Of a stretch of DNA of 12,467 nt, positions 6,080 through 12,467 are shown piece after piece. The notes under the pieces are model-generated. The model made no database searches, had not been told where the DNA came from, and saw only the letters and a program-made list of their open reading frames with translations. Position 1 is the stretch's first letter. Every line of letters begins with the position of its first letter. Source of the DNA: Chlorobiota bacterium (GTDB lineage: Bacteria > Bacteroidota > Bacteroidia > Flavobacteriales > Flavobacteriaceae). A program made the position numbers and the translations under genes. Location: the NCBI GenBank assembly GCA_013151975.1, contig JAADHG010000200.1, positions 1-12,467 on the forward strand. The letters are read 5' to 3'.

Positions 6080-6706
6080 ATGAATTATTTAACTGAAAAA
6101 ATTGAATTTCCAGATGTTTCTCAAGCAAACAGTGATGGTCTATTAGCTGTTGGAGGCGACTTATCAGTTAAGCGTTTAATACTCGCGTATAAACATGGTA
6201 TTTTTCCTTGGTATGAAACTGGAGAACCCATTTTATGGTGGTCGCCTAATCCACGATTTGTACTGTTTCCAGAGAGATTAAAGATTTCCAAAAGCATGAA
6301 ACAAGTACTTAGAAATTGTGACTATACTGTGACAGTAAATACAGACTTTGCTCAAGTTATTAAACAATGTGCTTTAATAAAACGCAGCGGGCAGTCTAGT
6401 ACTTGGATTACTAACGATATGATTGAAGCATACATAGAGTTACATAATTTAGGGTATGCAACATCGGTTGAGGTTTGGAAGGATGAAGTTTTAGTGGCAG
6501 GATTTTATGGTGTAGATTTAGGGAATAAGGTGTTTTGTGGTGAAAGTATGTTTACCAAGGAAAGTAATGCCAGTAAAGTAGGATTCATAACTTTTGTGCA
6601 AAACAGTGATTATAAGCTTATAGATTGCCAAGTATATACACAACATTTGGAAAGTCTAGGTGCCGAAGAGATTTCTAGAAAAGTGTTTTTGGAATACTTG
6701 AAATAA
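6080..6706 (+). CDS. aat: Leucyl/phenylalanyl-tRNA--protein transferase
   Basis: Aat moves Leu or Phe from charged tRNA to the N terminus of proteins that begin with Arg or Lys, marking them for ClpS/ClpAP degradation (N-degron pathway). It is a cytoplasmic GNAT-fold enzyme. The 208 residues show family motifs in order: DGLLAVGGDLS (19-29), YKHGIFPWY (37-45), ILWWSPNPR (51-59), GESMFTKESNASK (154-166) and IDCQVYTQHLESLGA (181-195). Glu155, Asp182 and Gln184 fall at the conserved catalytic positions. Length is slightly below the E. coli enzyme (about 234), mainly at the ends. The start is fixed by the first ATG; the frame is closed upstream. It ends 14 bases from the convergent tag gene. The upstream 168-base gap holds two repeats and a hairpin but no clear promoter. 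Confidence 0.96.
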   Translation: MNYLTEKIEFPDVSQANSDGLLAVGGDLSVKRLILAYKHGIFPWYETGEPILWWSPNPRFVLFPERLKISKSMKQVLRNCDYTVTVNTDFAQVIKQCALIKRSGQSSTWITNDMIEAYIELHNLGYATSVEVWKDEVLVAGFYGVDLGNKVFCGESMFTKESNASKVGFITFVQNSDYKLIDCQVYTQHLESLGAEEISRKVFLEYLK

Positions 6707-6720
6707 AGAATGTTACCTTT

Positions 6721-7287
6721 TTAAACCTCATTATATCTAAAACAAGCCACTTCATGGTCGTTCACCATACCTGTAGCTTGCATATGTGCATAGACAACCG
6801 TAGAGCCGACAAATTTAAATCCTCGTTTTTTTAAATCCTTGCTAAGGGCATCACTTAGTGAAGTATTCGCAGGACCTTCTCGGTAATCTTTAAGTGCGTT
6901 TTTAATGGGTTTGCCATCAACAAATCCCCAAATGTATTTACTAAAACTCCCAAATTCGTCTTGAATTTTCATGAAGGCTTGAGCATTTGTAATCGTAGCA
7001 TTTATTTTAAGTTTGTTTCTAATAATGCTAGCGTTTTGCAACAAAGTATCAATTTTTGCTTGCTCGTAGGTGGCTATCTTTTTATAGTCGAAATTATCAA
7101 AAGCAGTTCTAAAATTTTCGCGTTTGCGCAACACAGTTATCCAACTTAAGCCAGCTTGAAAGGTTTCTAATATTAGAAATTCAAATAATGTGTCGTCATC
7201 ATAAACAGGCACACCCCATTCTTTATCATGGTAAGCTTCGTATAAAGAATCTCCAATACACCAGCCACATTTATGTTTAGTACTCAT
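6721..7287 (-). CDS. tag: DNA-3-methyladenine glycosylase I
   Basis: A helix-hairpin-helix-superfamily base-excision repair enzyme that removes 3-methyladenine from alkylated DNA. With the ATG at 7287 the protein has 188 residues, the usual size (E. coli Tag 187). A longer frame from 7320 would add 11 residues (MLFLSLSKKYI) that the family lacks, so I reject it. The four zinc ligands of E. coli Tag (Cys4, His17, His175, Cys179) correspond here to Cys7, His20, His178 and Cys182. Other marks are KCGWC, YEAYHDKEWGVP, the base-recognition Glu41 in ILETFQAGLSWITVLRKREN, LKKRGFKFVG and ATGMVNDHEVACF. It is the last gene of the leftward run uppP-truB-TonB-like-tag, 63 bases after the TonB-like gene, and convergent with aat. 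Confidence 0.96.
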   Translation of the reverse strand: MSTKHKCGWCIGDSLYEAYHDKEWGVPVYDDDTLFEFLILETFQAGLSWITVLRKRENFRTAFDNFDYKKIATYEQAKIDTLLQNASIIRNKLKINATITNAQAFMKIQDEFGSFSKYIWGFVDGKPIKNALKDYREGPANTSLSDALSKDLKKRGFKFVGSTVVYAHMQATGMVNDHEVACFRYNEV

Positions 7288-7350
7288 AATATACTTTTTG
7301 CTTAAAGATAAAAAAAGCATATTAATGGCAAATATTATGTAATTTGAAAT

Positions 7351-8094
7351 CTACTGCTTGCCTTTAAAATAAAATGTAATAGATCCTATTTGGGATGCTT
7401 TGGTGGCATCTCTATTAAATTTGGCGGCTTTTGCGTATTCTAAAGCACTATCAATTAAACAACCATTTGTTGATGCGGATGAGTCATTTACATAAGCATC
7501 GGTAACATTGCCTTCATAATTTACGGTAATATTAATTACAACTTTCCCACCATATTCACACAAATACACTGGTGTTGGCAAAAAGGTATGTGTTCTGTCT
7601 ACTAAAGAATAGCTTATAGAACTATTTTTATTTACAATTGAAGGTATTTCTTTTTGATTTTCAGAACGCTTATTTACGATATCATTGATAGTACTAAATG
7701 CTGAAGAATTATCATCATCTGATTTATTTCTAGAAGCCGTTAAAGCGTTATTCTCTTGTATTGCAGCTTTAATATCTTCAATGGTAGTTCTATTTTTTAT
7801 AGCATCCATTTGTTCTTCAAATGCTTTATCATCCAGTTCTTGATTTTCGTAATCTCGGGTTTCGTTATAGGCCTGATTTGTTGCAGGTGTTGATAACAAA
7901 TTATCAAGACTTTTAAGAATGTCTTCTAATTCTTCTTGCTCAACGTCTTCAATATTTTCAGCTTCTAATTCATAAAAGGTTTCGGCTACTAATTCCGATT
8001 TTTTCTTAATATGAATGGTAAATCCTAAAAACACCACTGCTGTAGATAGCAATGTTGTAAAAATCAAGGCTTTATATGTGTTCGGGTTAGACAT
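7351..8094 (-). CDS. TonB C-terminal-domain protein with acidic spacer
   Basis: A 247-residue inner-membrane protein: short cytoplasmic start, one membrane helix (about 8-27), basic stop-transfer residues KKKSE, a long periplasmic spacer and a C-terminal TonB-like domain (about 178-247). That domain is recognised from GGKVVINITVNYEGNVTDAYV, CLIDSALEYAKAAKFN and QIGSITFYF, as in flavobacterial energy transducers. TonB couples the proton gradient, through ExbB/ExbD, to outer-membrane receptors. Unlike typical TonB, the spacer is not proline-rich: it is strongly acidic (VEQEELEDIL, NQELDDKAFEEQMD) and likely helical, then Ser/Asn-rich. Two cysteines (179 and 212) flank the domain core and might pair. 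No exbB/exbD is in the window, so a true TonB role is uncertain. It lies 80 bases behind truB and 63 before tag, likely in one operon. Confidence 0.8.
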   Translation of the reverse strand: MSNPNTYKALIFTTLLSTAVVFLGFTIHIKKKSELVAETFYELEAENIEDVEQEELEDILKSLDNLLSTPATNQAYNETRDYENQELDDKAFEEQMDAIKNRTTIEDIKAAIQENNALTASRNKSDDDNSSAFSTINDIVNKRSENQKEIPSIVNKNSSISYSLVDRTHTFLPTPVYLCEYGGKVVINITVNYEGNVTDAYVNDSSASTNGCLIDSALEYAKAAKFNRDATKASQIGSITFYFKGKQ

Positions 8095-8150
8095 ATATTA
8101 AAAATAAAGGTATGTTATATACGTTTATTTTTGAAAAATAGATTAAAACT

Positions 8151-8170
8151 CAAGAAACTCCAAATTCTTG
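8151..8170 (-). terminator. Weak hairpin behind truB
   Basis: CAAGAA and TTCTTG form a 6-bp stem with an 8-base loop just past the truB stop. In the leftward direction it is followed by AGTTTTAATC. The stem is short and A+T-rich and the T-run is broken, so it may be a weak terminator or nothing. Confidence 0.25.
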
Positions 8171-8174
8171 TTTA

Positions 8175-8870
8175 CTATTTTAAAGGTAGCCCTTCTATAA
8201 AATGTTCAATAGAAACTGCGTTTTCTACATCAAAATCACCAATTTTTGTACGTCTTAAAACCGATAAATGCCCTCCAGATTGTAGTGCTTTTCCAAAATC
8301 GTATGCTAAGGAGCGAATATAAGTTCCTTTACTACATACCACCTTAAAATTAATATTAAGACCATCAATTTCTATGATTTCAAATTCAGAAACATGAATA
8401 GTTCTAGGTTTAATTTCAACCGTTTCTCCAGCTCTGGCAAACTCGTATAGGCGTTTACCTTCTTTCTTTATAGCCGAAAAAATAGGTGGATATTGCTCAA
8501 TATCTCCAATAAATTGTTTGGTAGTTTGTTGTATTAAATCCTCGGTAATATGTTCAGTCGGAAAGGTTTTGTCTATTTCGGTTTCCAAATCGTAAGAAGG
8601 TGTTGTACTTCCTAAAACAATAGTACCTGTATATGTTTTTATTTGTGCTTGAAATGTATTGATTTGTTTGGTCATTTTCCCAGTACAAATTATTAATAAA
8701 CCTGTAGCCAAAGGATCTAAAGTACCAGCATGTCCTACTTTTATTTTTTTAATATCGAATGCTTTCCGAATTGCCCAACGCAGTTTATTTACCACTTGGA
8801 AAGAGGTCCAGTGAAGCGGCTTATCAATAAGTAACACTTGTCCGGAAAGAAAATCGTCTTTAGTTTTCAT
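8175..8870 (-). CDS. truB: tRNA pseudouridine(55) synthase TruB
   Basis: Makes pseudouridine at position 55 in the T-loop of most tRNAs. The 231 residues cover the catalytic domain but lack most of the C-terminal PUA-type domain of the 314-residue E. coli enzyme, as is common in Bacteroidota. Motifs: GQVLLIDKPLHWTSFQVVNK at the start, GHAGTLDPLATGLLIICTGKMTK (46-68) with catalytic Asp52, TYTGTIVLGSTTPSYD with the conserved Tyr, YPPIFSAIKKEGKRLYEFAR (residues 127-146) and CSKGTYIRSLAYDFGKAL. It starts 35 bases after the uppP stop on the same strand, so the two are likely co-transcribed. The pairing with uppP is typical for the phylum. Confidence 0.97.
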   Translation of the reverse strand: MKTKDDFLSGQVLLIDKPLHWTSFQVVNKLRWAIRKAFDIKKIKVGHAGTLDPLATGLLIICTGKMTKQINTFQAQIKTYTGTIVLGSTTPSYDLETEIDKTFPTEHITEDLIQQTTKQFIGDIEQYPPIFSAIKKEGKRLYEFARAGETVEIKPRTIHVSEFEIIEIDGLNINFKVVCSKGTYIRSLAYDFGKALQSGGHLSVLRRTKIGDFDVENAVSIEHFIEGLPLK

Positions 8871-8905
8871 ATTTATTTCCTGTGAAAACAGAAATCGTAT
8901 TTTAA

Positions 8906-9715
8906 TTATACACTTAATTTATAAATAGTAAAATGAATGATAAGCAAAGCGATTCCGAAGACAATACGGTAATAGCCAAAAATTTTAAATCCTTTTTTAC
9001 TTAAATAATTTATAAATGATCTAATGGCAATTAAGGCGACAATAAAAGCAATGATGTTTCCAATAATTAGATAGTTAATCTGGTCACTGCTTAGCTCAAA
9101 TCCTGCTTGGTAATAATCGTACAACTTTTTTGCTGTAGCCCCAAACATGGTTGGTACGGCAAGAAAAAATGAAAATTCGGCAGCTGTTTTTCGGTTCAGT
9201 TTTTGAGTCATCCCTCCAACAATAGTTGCGCCACTTCTAGAAGTTCCAGGTATCATAGCCAGAGTTTGAAAAAAGCCAATTTTTAAAGCGGTTGCATAAC
9301 TAATTTCTGTATGCGCTGTTGGATTTTCGTTATCAAATATTTCATTAGCCTTAAACCAATCATCTACTTTTAATAAAATAACCCCTCCAATTATTAATGA
9401 AATGGCTACTATAACAGGGCTTTCCAACAATTCGTCAATTACATCATTTAAAAGCAATCCTAAAATTACGGCTGGAATAAAAGCGACCAATAATTTGAAA
9501 TAGAAGTCTAAGCTCTGAAAAAAACGCTTCCAATACAGTACTACAACAGCTAAAATGGCTCCTAACTGAATGACAATAGTAAACAGTTTTGTAAAATCGT
9601 CGGCGGCAATTTTCATGAAAGAAGATGCAATAATCATGTGTCCTGTGGACGAAACGGGTAAGTACTCCGTAATACCTTCAATTATTGCTAAAATAATAGC
9701 GTCTATAAAATCCAT
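8906..9715 (-). CDS. uppP: Undecaprenyl-diphosphatase (UppP/BacA)
   Basis: Integral membrane phosphatase that converts undecaprenyl diphosphate to undecaprenyl phosphate, recycling the lipid carrier for peptidoglycan and other wall polymers; extra copies confer bacitracin tolerance. The 269 residues are nearly all membrane helices. The two signature loops are intact: EGITEYLPVSSTGH (13-26) with Glu13, Glu17, Ser23 and His26, and PGTSRSGATIVGG (156-168) with Arg160. Leftward neighbour truB follows after 35 bases. In many Bacteroidota a DUF3098 gene and ftsX precede uppP directly; here a permease and a glycerate kinase lie between, and the DUF3098 gene appears only at the window end. Confidence 0.97.
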   Translation of the reverse strand: MDFIDAIILAIIEGITEYLPVSSTGHMIIASSFMKIAADDFTKLFTIVIQLGAILAVVVLYWKRFFQSLDFYFKLLVAFIPAVILGLLLNDVIDELLESPVIVAISLIIGGVILLKVDDWFKANEIFDNENPTAHTEISYATALKIGFFQTLAMIPGTSRSGATIVGGMTQKLNRKTAAEFSFFLAVPTMFGATAKKLYDYYQAGFELSSDQINYLIIGNIIAFIVALIAIRSFINYLSKKGFKIFGYYRIVFGIALLIIHFTIYKLSV

Positions 9716-9719
9716 GAAG

Positions 9720-9727
9720 CAAAAATA
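9720..9727 (-). promoter_or_regulatory. Possible uppP -7 box, close to the start codon
   Basis: On the minus strand TATTTTTG matches TAnnTTTG perfectly and ends only 4 bases before the uppP ATG (9715), so the transcript would be almost leaderless. No clear -33 TTG lies at the usual distance. A promoter here would make sense if the permease insertion separated uppP from its old operon promoter, but chance is a real alternative in such A+T-rich DNA. Confidence 0.3.
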
Positions 9728-9776
9728 TTAAAATAGAATTAGCAGGAGCATAATATATGTAAAAGAACAAAGTATA

Positions 9777-11099
9777 TTATAAAAATATCCATCCAATAAT
9801 CATAACTATAAGAATTCCTGTTAATCCTTGAATTAAAGTAGAAACGGTTTGACTCTTTAATGCGGTTGTAGTGTCCATTTCAGTAAATTGAGCGACCACC
9901 CAAAAGAAACTATCATTAAGATGAGAAACAGTCATAGCTCCTGCACCAATAGATAATACTGTTAAAGCTCTACCAATTGACGAATCAAGTCCAAATGATT
10001 CTAAAATGGGAGCCATTATTGCGGCTGTTGTGATAATTGAAACCGTTGAAGACCCTTGTGCAGACTTTAAAATAGCAGCAATAATAAATGGTAAAAACAA
10101 CCCAAGACGCATGTTAGAAAAGTTCTCTCCAATAACATCACCTATTCCCGTGGCTTGAAGAATAGCTCCAAACGCACCTCCAGCACCTGTTATTAAAATA
10201 ATAATTCCAGCCTCTTTTAAACCACTTGTAACCCAGTTAAAATGAGTTTCTTCCTTGTATTTAGGTTTTAGGTTAAAAGCAAAAAAGACACCAATTAAAA
10301 GTGCGATTATAGGATTACCTATAAAATTGAAAATGTTTGAAACAACACCTTCACCAAAAGGATGGGTTGGATAAATAGTTATAGATTTTAATGCTATCAA
10401 TATTATTGGGATAAGTATTGGAATAAAAGAAGAGCTGGTTTTTGGTAATTTTTCAGTAGCATTATCAATAGTGGATTGTTCCAAATGTATAGGCTCAATT
10501 CTTTTTTCTAAATATTTAGCCCAAAAGTAACCAGATAAGGCAACAGGAATGGCAACTACTAATCCGAGCAAAATAACTAACCCTAAATCTGCATCTAATG
10601 CTGCGGTGGCTGCTAATGGTCCTGGAGTAGGAGGCACAAATACATGAGTTGCATATAATCCAGCAGCAAGTGATACGCCTAAAACAGTCAAAGGAATTTT
10701 CGAACTTTTACTTATGGCTTTATTTAATGAAGAAAGAATAATAAACCCAGAATCGCAATACACAGGTATAGAAACAATAAATCCAGTAATGTTCATTGCT
10801 AAAACAGATCTTTTTTTACCAATCGTTTTCAAAGCCCAACTAGCGAGTGTTTTGGCGCCTCCACTTTTTTCTAAATAAGAACCGATGATGGTTCCAAAAG
10901 CAATAATAATTCCTATACTGCCAAGTGTTTTTCCAAAACCAGTCATTAGTGTAGATGTAACTTCAGTTTCATTTAAACCACCGACAAAACCCATAACAAT
11001 TGCAGCAAGTAATAAAGACAAAAAAGGATGAAATTGGTATTTAGAAGCAGCAATTACCATTAAAATTACTACAACTACTAATGCGATTAATATTACCAT
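9777..11099 (-). CDS. GntP family permease, probable glycerate/sugar-acid transporter
   Basis: A 440-residue inner-membrane transporter with about 12 hydrophobic segments from end to end, the normal size and shape for the GntP (gluconate:H+ symporter) family. Conserved family loops: SIPVYCDSGFIIL (110-122), VFVPPTPGPLAATAALDADLG (153-173), KSAQGSSTVSIITTAAIMAP (residues 345-364) and SHLNDSFFWVVAQF (392-405). GntP members carry gluconate and related acids. The divergent neighbour 48 bases away is a glycerate kinase, so D-glycerate is the most likely substrate by context; this is inference, not read from the transporter. The start ATG at 11099 gives the usual short N terminus (MVILIALVVVVILM). 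It lies upstream of uppP with a 61-base gap on the same strand, so read-through into uppP is possible. Confidence 0.93.
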   Translation of the reverse strand: MVILIALVVVVILMVIAASKYQFHPFLSLLLAAIVMGFVGGLNETEVTSTLMTGFGKTLGSIGIIIAFGTIIGSYLEKSGGAKTLASWALKTIGKKRSVLAMNITGFIVSIPVYCDSGFIILSSLNKAISKSSKIPLTVLGVSLAAGLYATHVFVPPTPGPLAATAALDADLGLVILLGLVVAIPVALSGYFWAKYLEKRIEPIHLEQSTIDNATEKLPKTSSSFIPILIPIILIALKSITIYPTHPFGEGVVSNIFNFIGNPIIALLIGVFFAFNLKPKYKEETHFNWVTSGLKEAGIIILITGAGGAFGAILQATGIGDVIGENFSNMRLGLFLPFIIAAILKSAQGSSTVSIITTAAIMAPILESFGLDSSIGRALTVLSIGAGAMTVSHLNDSFFWVVAQFTEMDTTTALKSQTVSTLIQGLTGILIVMIIGWIFL

Positions 11100-11108
11100 T
11101 AAGCTATA

Positions 11109-11143
11109 TTTGTTAATGACTAAAAATACTAATTTTAAATTTG
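11109..11143 (+). promoter_or_regulatory. Probable promoter of the glycerate kinase gene
   Basis: TTTG (11109-11112) and TAAATTTG (11136-11143, perfect TAnnTTTG) are 23 bases apart, within the range for Bacteroidota -33/-7 pairs. The -7 box ends 4 bases before the ATG at 11148, implying a leaderless or nearly leaderless mRNA. A second perfect box, TATATTTG at 11105-11112, overlaps the proposed -33 and could drive a transcript with a 30-base leader instead. All lie in the 48-base spacer shared with the divergent permease gene, so a regulator bound here could control both. No operator palindrome is obvious. Confidence 0.45.
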
Positions 11144-11147
11144 AAAT

Positions 11148-12275
11148 ATGAAATTCGTTCTTGCACCAGATAAATTTAAAAATTCATTAACTGGTTTGGA
11201 ATTTTGTAATGCAGTAGCCGAAGGTATTCTAAAAGTAATTCCTGAAGCGGAGATTATAAAATTGCCTTTAGCCGATGGTGGGGATGGGACTTTAGAGGTT
11301 GCAAATTTTTACCTTAAAGGAGATGTTATTAATGTTAGAGTAAACAATCCCATATTTCAACTTGTTTCAGCTACATATTTATATGCAGGAGACTCTCAAA
11401 CAGCATATATTGAAATGGCTGAAGCTTCAGGATTAAAATTATTAGGTATTAAGGAACGTGATTGTAAAAGCACAACGACTTTAGGGACAGGAGAGCTTAT
11501 TCTAAATGCTATAAATAAAGGTGCTAAACATATTATTTTGGGAATAGGAGGAAGTGCTACAAACGATTGTGGTATAGGTATGGCAAAAGCATTAGAATAT
11601 CGTTTTTATGATAAAAATAATAATGAAATTAGTCCCATTGGAAAAAATTTATCTCTCATAAACTATATAGATAATACTCAAGTTAATACAACTTTAAATC
11701 ATGTAACTTTTAAAATTGCCTGTGATGTAATTAATCCATTATATGGAAAAAACGGAGCCGCTCATGTCTATGCTAAACAGAAAGGAGCGTCACAAAAAGA
11801 TATAGAAATGTTAGATAAAGGGCTTCAAGATTTTTCAAAAATTATAGATTCTCATTTTAAAATAGAAGCCCAAAATATAATAGGAGCAGGTGCGGCAGGT
11901 GGAATGGGACTTGGAACAAAGGTGTTTTTGAAAGGTGAGCTAATTTCTGGAATTGCATTAATTAAAGAACTCTCTCAATTTGATTTAAAGATAAAAGAAG
12001 CAGATTGGATTATTACTGGTGAAGGCAAATTAGATATGCAAACTTTATCAGGTAAGACCATACAAGGGGTTATTGAATCAGCAAAACAGCAAAATATAAA
12101 AGTAGCCGCATTTTGTGGTAAGGTAGAATTAAATAGTATAGCATTAGAGCAGTTTGGAATTTCTTATGCTGATGAGGTTTTAAGTAAAGCCAAAAACTTT
12201 GAAGATGCTATGGATAATAGTTACAATTACATTACAAAAATGGCTATGGTTTTTGCCGAAAAAATTAAAAGTTAG
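11148..12275 (+). CDS. Glycerate kinase, class II (GarK/GlxK type)
   Basis: Phosphorylates D-glycerate with ATP; members of this class mostly give 2-phosphoglycerate, which enters lower glycolysis. The 375 residues match the family length (about 380). Motifs in order: APDKFKNSLTG (6-16), KLPLADGGDGTLE (38-50), STTTLGTGELI (108-118), GIGGSATNDCGIGMA (132-146), ACDVINPLYGKNGAA (191-205), GAGAAGGMG (247-255) and TGEGKLDMQTLSGK (290-303). All look intact. It is divergent from the GntP permease, which suggests an uptake-plus-activation pair for glycerate. The exact product (2- or 3-phosphoglycerate) and the GarK versus GlxK identity cannot be settled from sequence, so no symbol is given. It ends 9 bases from the convergent DUF3098 gene with no hairpin terminator between them. 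Confidence 0.95.
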   Translation: MKFVLAPDKFKNSLTGLEFCNAVAEGILKVIPEAEIIKLPLADGGDGTLEVANFYLKGDVINVRVNNPIFQLVSATYLYAGDSQTAYIEMAEASGLKLLGIKERDCKSTTTLGTGELILNAINKGAKHIILGIGGSATNDCGIGMAKALEYRFYDKNNNEISPIGKNLSLINYIDNTQVNTTLNHVTFKIACDVINPLYGKNGAAHVYAKQKGASQKDIEMLDKGLQDFSKIIDSHFKIEAQNIIGAGAAGGMGLGTKVFLKGELISGIALIKELSQFDLKIKEADWIITGEGKLDMQTLSGKTIQGVIESAKQQNIKVAAFCGKVELNSIALEQFGISYADEVLSKAKNFEDAMDNSYNYITKMAMVFAEKIKS

Positions 12276-12284
12276 CTAAATAAA

Positions 12285-12467
12285 TTATTTTGATTTGTTT
12301 TTCTCAGGATTCAACAAAATGGCATAAATCTGTATACCAAAACCAATAAGCACTAAAGTTGGTGCTAAGCGAATGCGTCTAAAATTGAAGATCTCGGGGT
12401 TAAAAACATTGGGATCGTCACTACCACCACCAGACATTAAAATAAAGCCTAAAGCAATACAGCCCAG
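12285..12467 (-). CDS. DUF3098 small membrane protein, C-terminal part
   Basis: Only the last 60 codons and the stop are in the window; the N terminus lies beyond base 12467. The visible protein has the end of a first membrane helix (LGCIALGFILMSGGGSDDPN), a short loop with VFNPEIFNFRRIRLAPTL, a second helix (about TLVLIGFGIQIYAILL) and a charged end NPEKNKSK. This matches the DUF3098 family, small two-helix inner-membrane proteins of Bacteroidota whose gene usually sits between ftsX and uppP. The function is unknown; the neighbourhood suggests a cell-envelope or division link. In this genome uppP is more than 2.5 kb downstream because the permease and glycerate kinase genes lie between. Confidence 0.88.
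   Translation of the reverse strand: MGCIALGFILMSGGGSDDPNVFNPEIFNFRRIRLAPTLVLIGFGIQIYAILLNPEKNKSK

Noticed and set aside
7288..7320. 11-residue upstream extension of Tag
   Set aside because: MLFLSLSKKYI is not part of the family, and the ATG at 7287 gives the normal length and places the zinc ligands correctly.
8131..8322. 63-residue rightward frame over the truB end
   Set aside because: Antisense to a well-supported truB with no domain or leader of its own.
9750..9780. ATAATATA/TATATTAT inverted repeat behind the permease gene
   Set aside because: All A/T stem with a 15-base loop and no T-run in the leftward direction; expected by chance in such DNA and overlaps the permease stop.
12276..12290. 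AAATAAATTATTT palindrome between glycerate kinase and DUF3098 genes as a terminator
   Set aside because: The loop would be a single base and the stem is only A-T pairs, so it cannot form a stable hairpin.

Overview
The window looks like chromosomal DNA of a marine-type Flavobacteriaceae (Bacteroidota). The evidence is strongly A+T-rich DNA, near absence of Shine-Dalgarno sequences, several TAnnTTTG (-7 type) promoter boxes, a TonB-dependent outer-membrane receptor, flavobacterial families (DUF3127, DUF3098, a histidine kinase with the AHQIGTPLSSL motif) and stem-loop intergenic repeats of a kind I associate with this family.

Left part (1-3352): the 3' three quarters of a TonB-dependent receptor meets, tail to tail with a 4-base overlap, a small lipoprotein gene that looks like a Rieske fold with broken cluster ligands. 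Diverging from it is greA, whose leader carries a terminator-like hairpin right where transcription should start, followed by a HIT-family hydrolase. A 101-bp cloverleaf-like repeat separates HIT from the next, convergent gene.

Middle (3357-6706): a membrane histidine kinase read leftward is broken into two overlapping frames. The break sits at the phosphoacceptor region and fits a 13-base deletion. Divergent from it are a flavin reductase-family protein, a DUF3127 protein ending in an SSB-like DDLPF tail, and aat (L/F-tRNA-protein transferase). The stretch before aat holds two repeat elements and a hairpin.

Right part (6721-12467): a leftward run uppP, truB, a TonB C-terminal-domain protein and tag (3-methyladenine glycosylase I). 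Upstream of uppP lie a GntP-family permease (leftward) and a class II glycerate kinase (rightward), transcribed divergently and probably together forming a glycerate uptake and phosphorylation module. The last 183 bases are the 3' end of a DUF3098 gene. From general knowledge, DUF3098, uppP and truB sit next to each other (with ftsX) in many Bacteroidota, so the permease/kinase pair looks like an insertion into that conserved block.

Most of the window is ordinary housekeeping DNA. I see no defence system, CRISPR array, transposase, tRNA, rRNA or clearly new multi-gene system. The best leads are the broken kinase, the ligand-poor Rieske-like lipoprotein, the SSB-like tail on DUF3127, the greA leader hairpin and the structured repeats.
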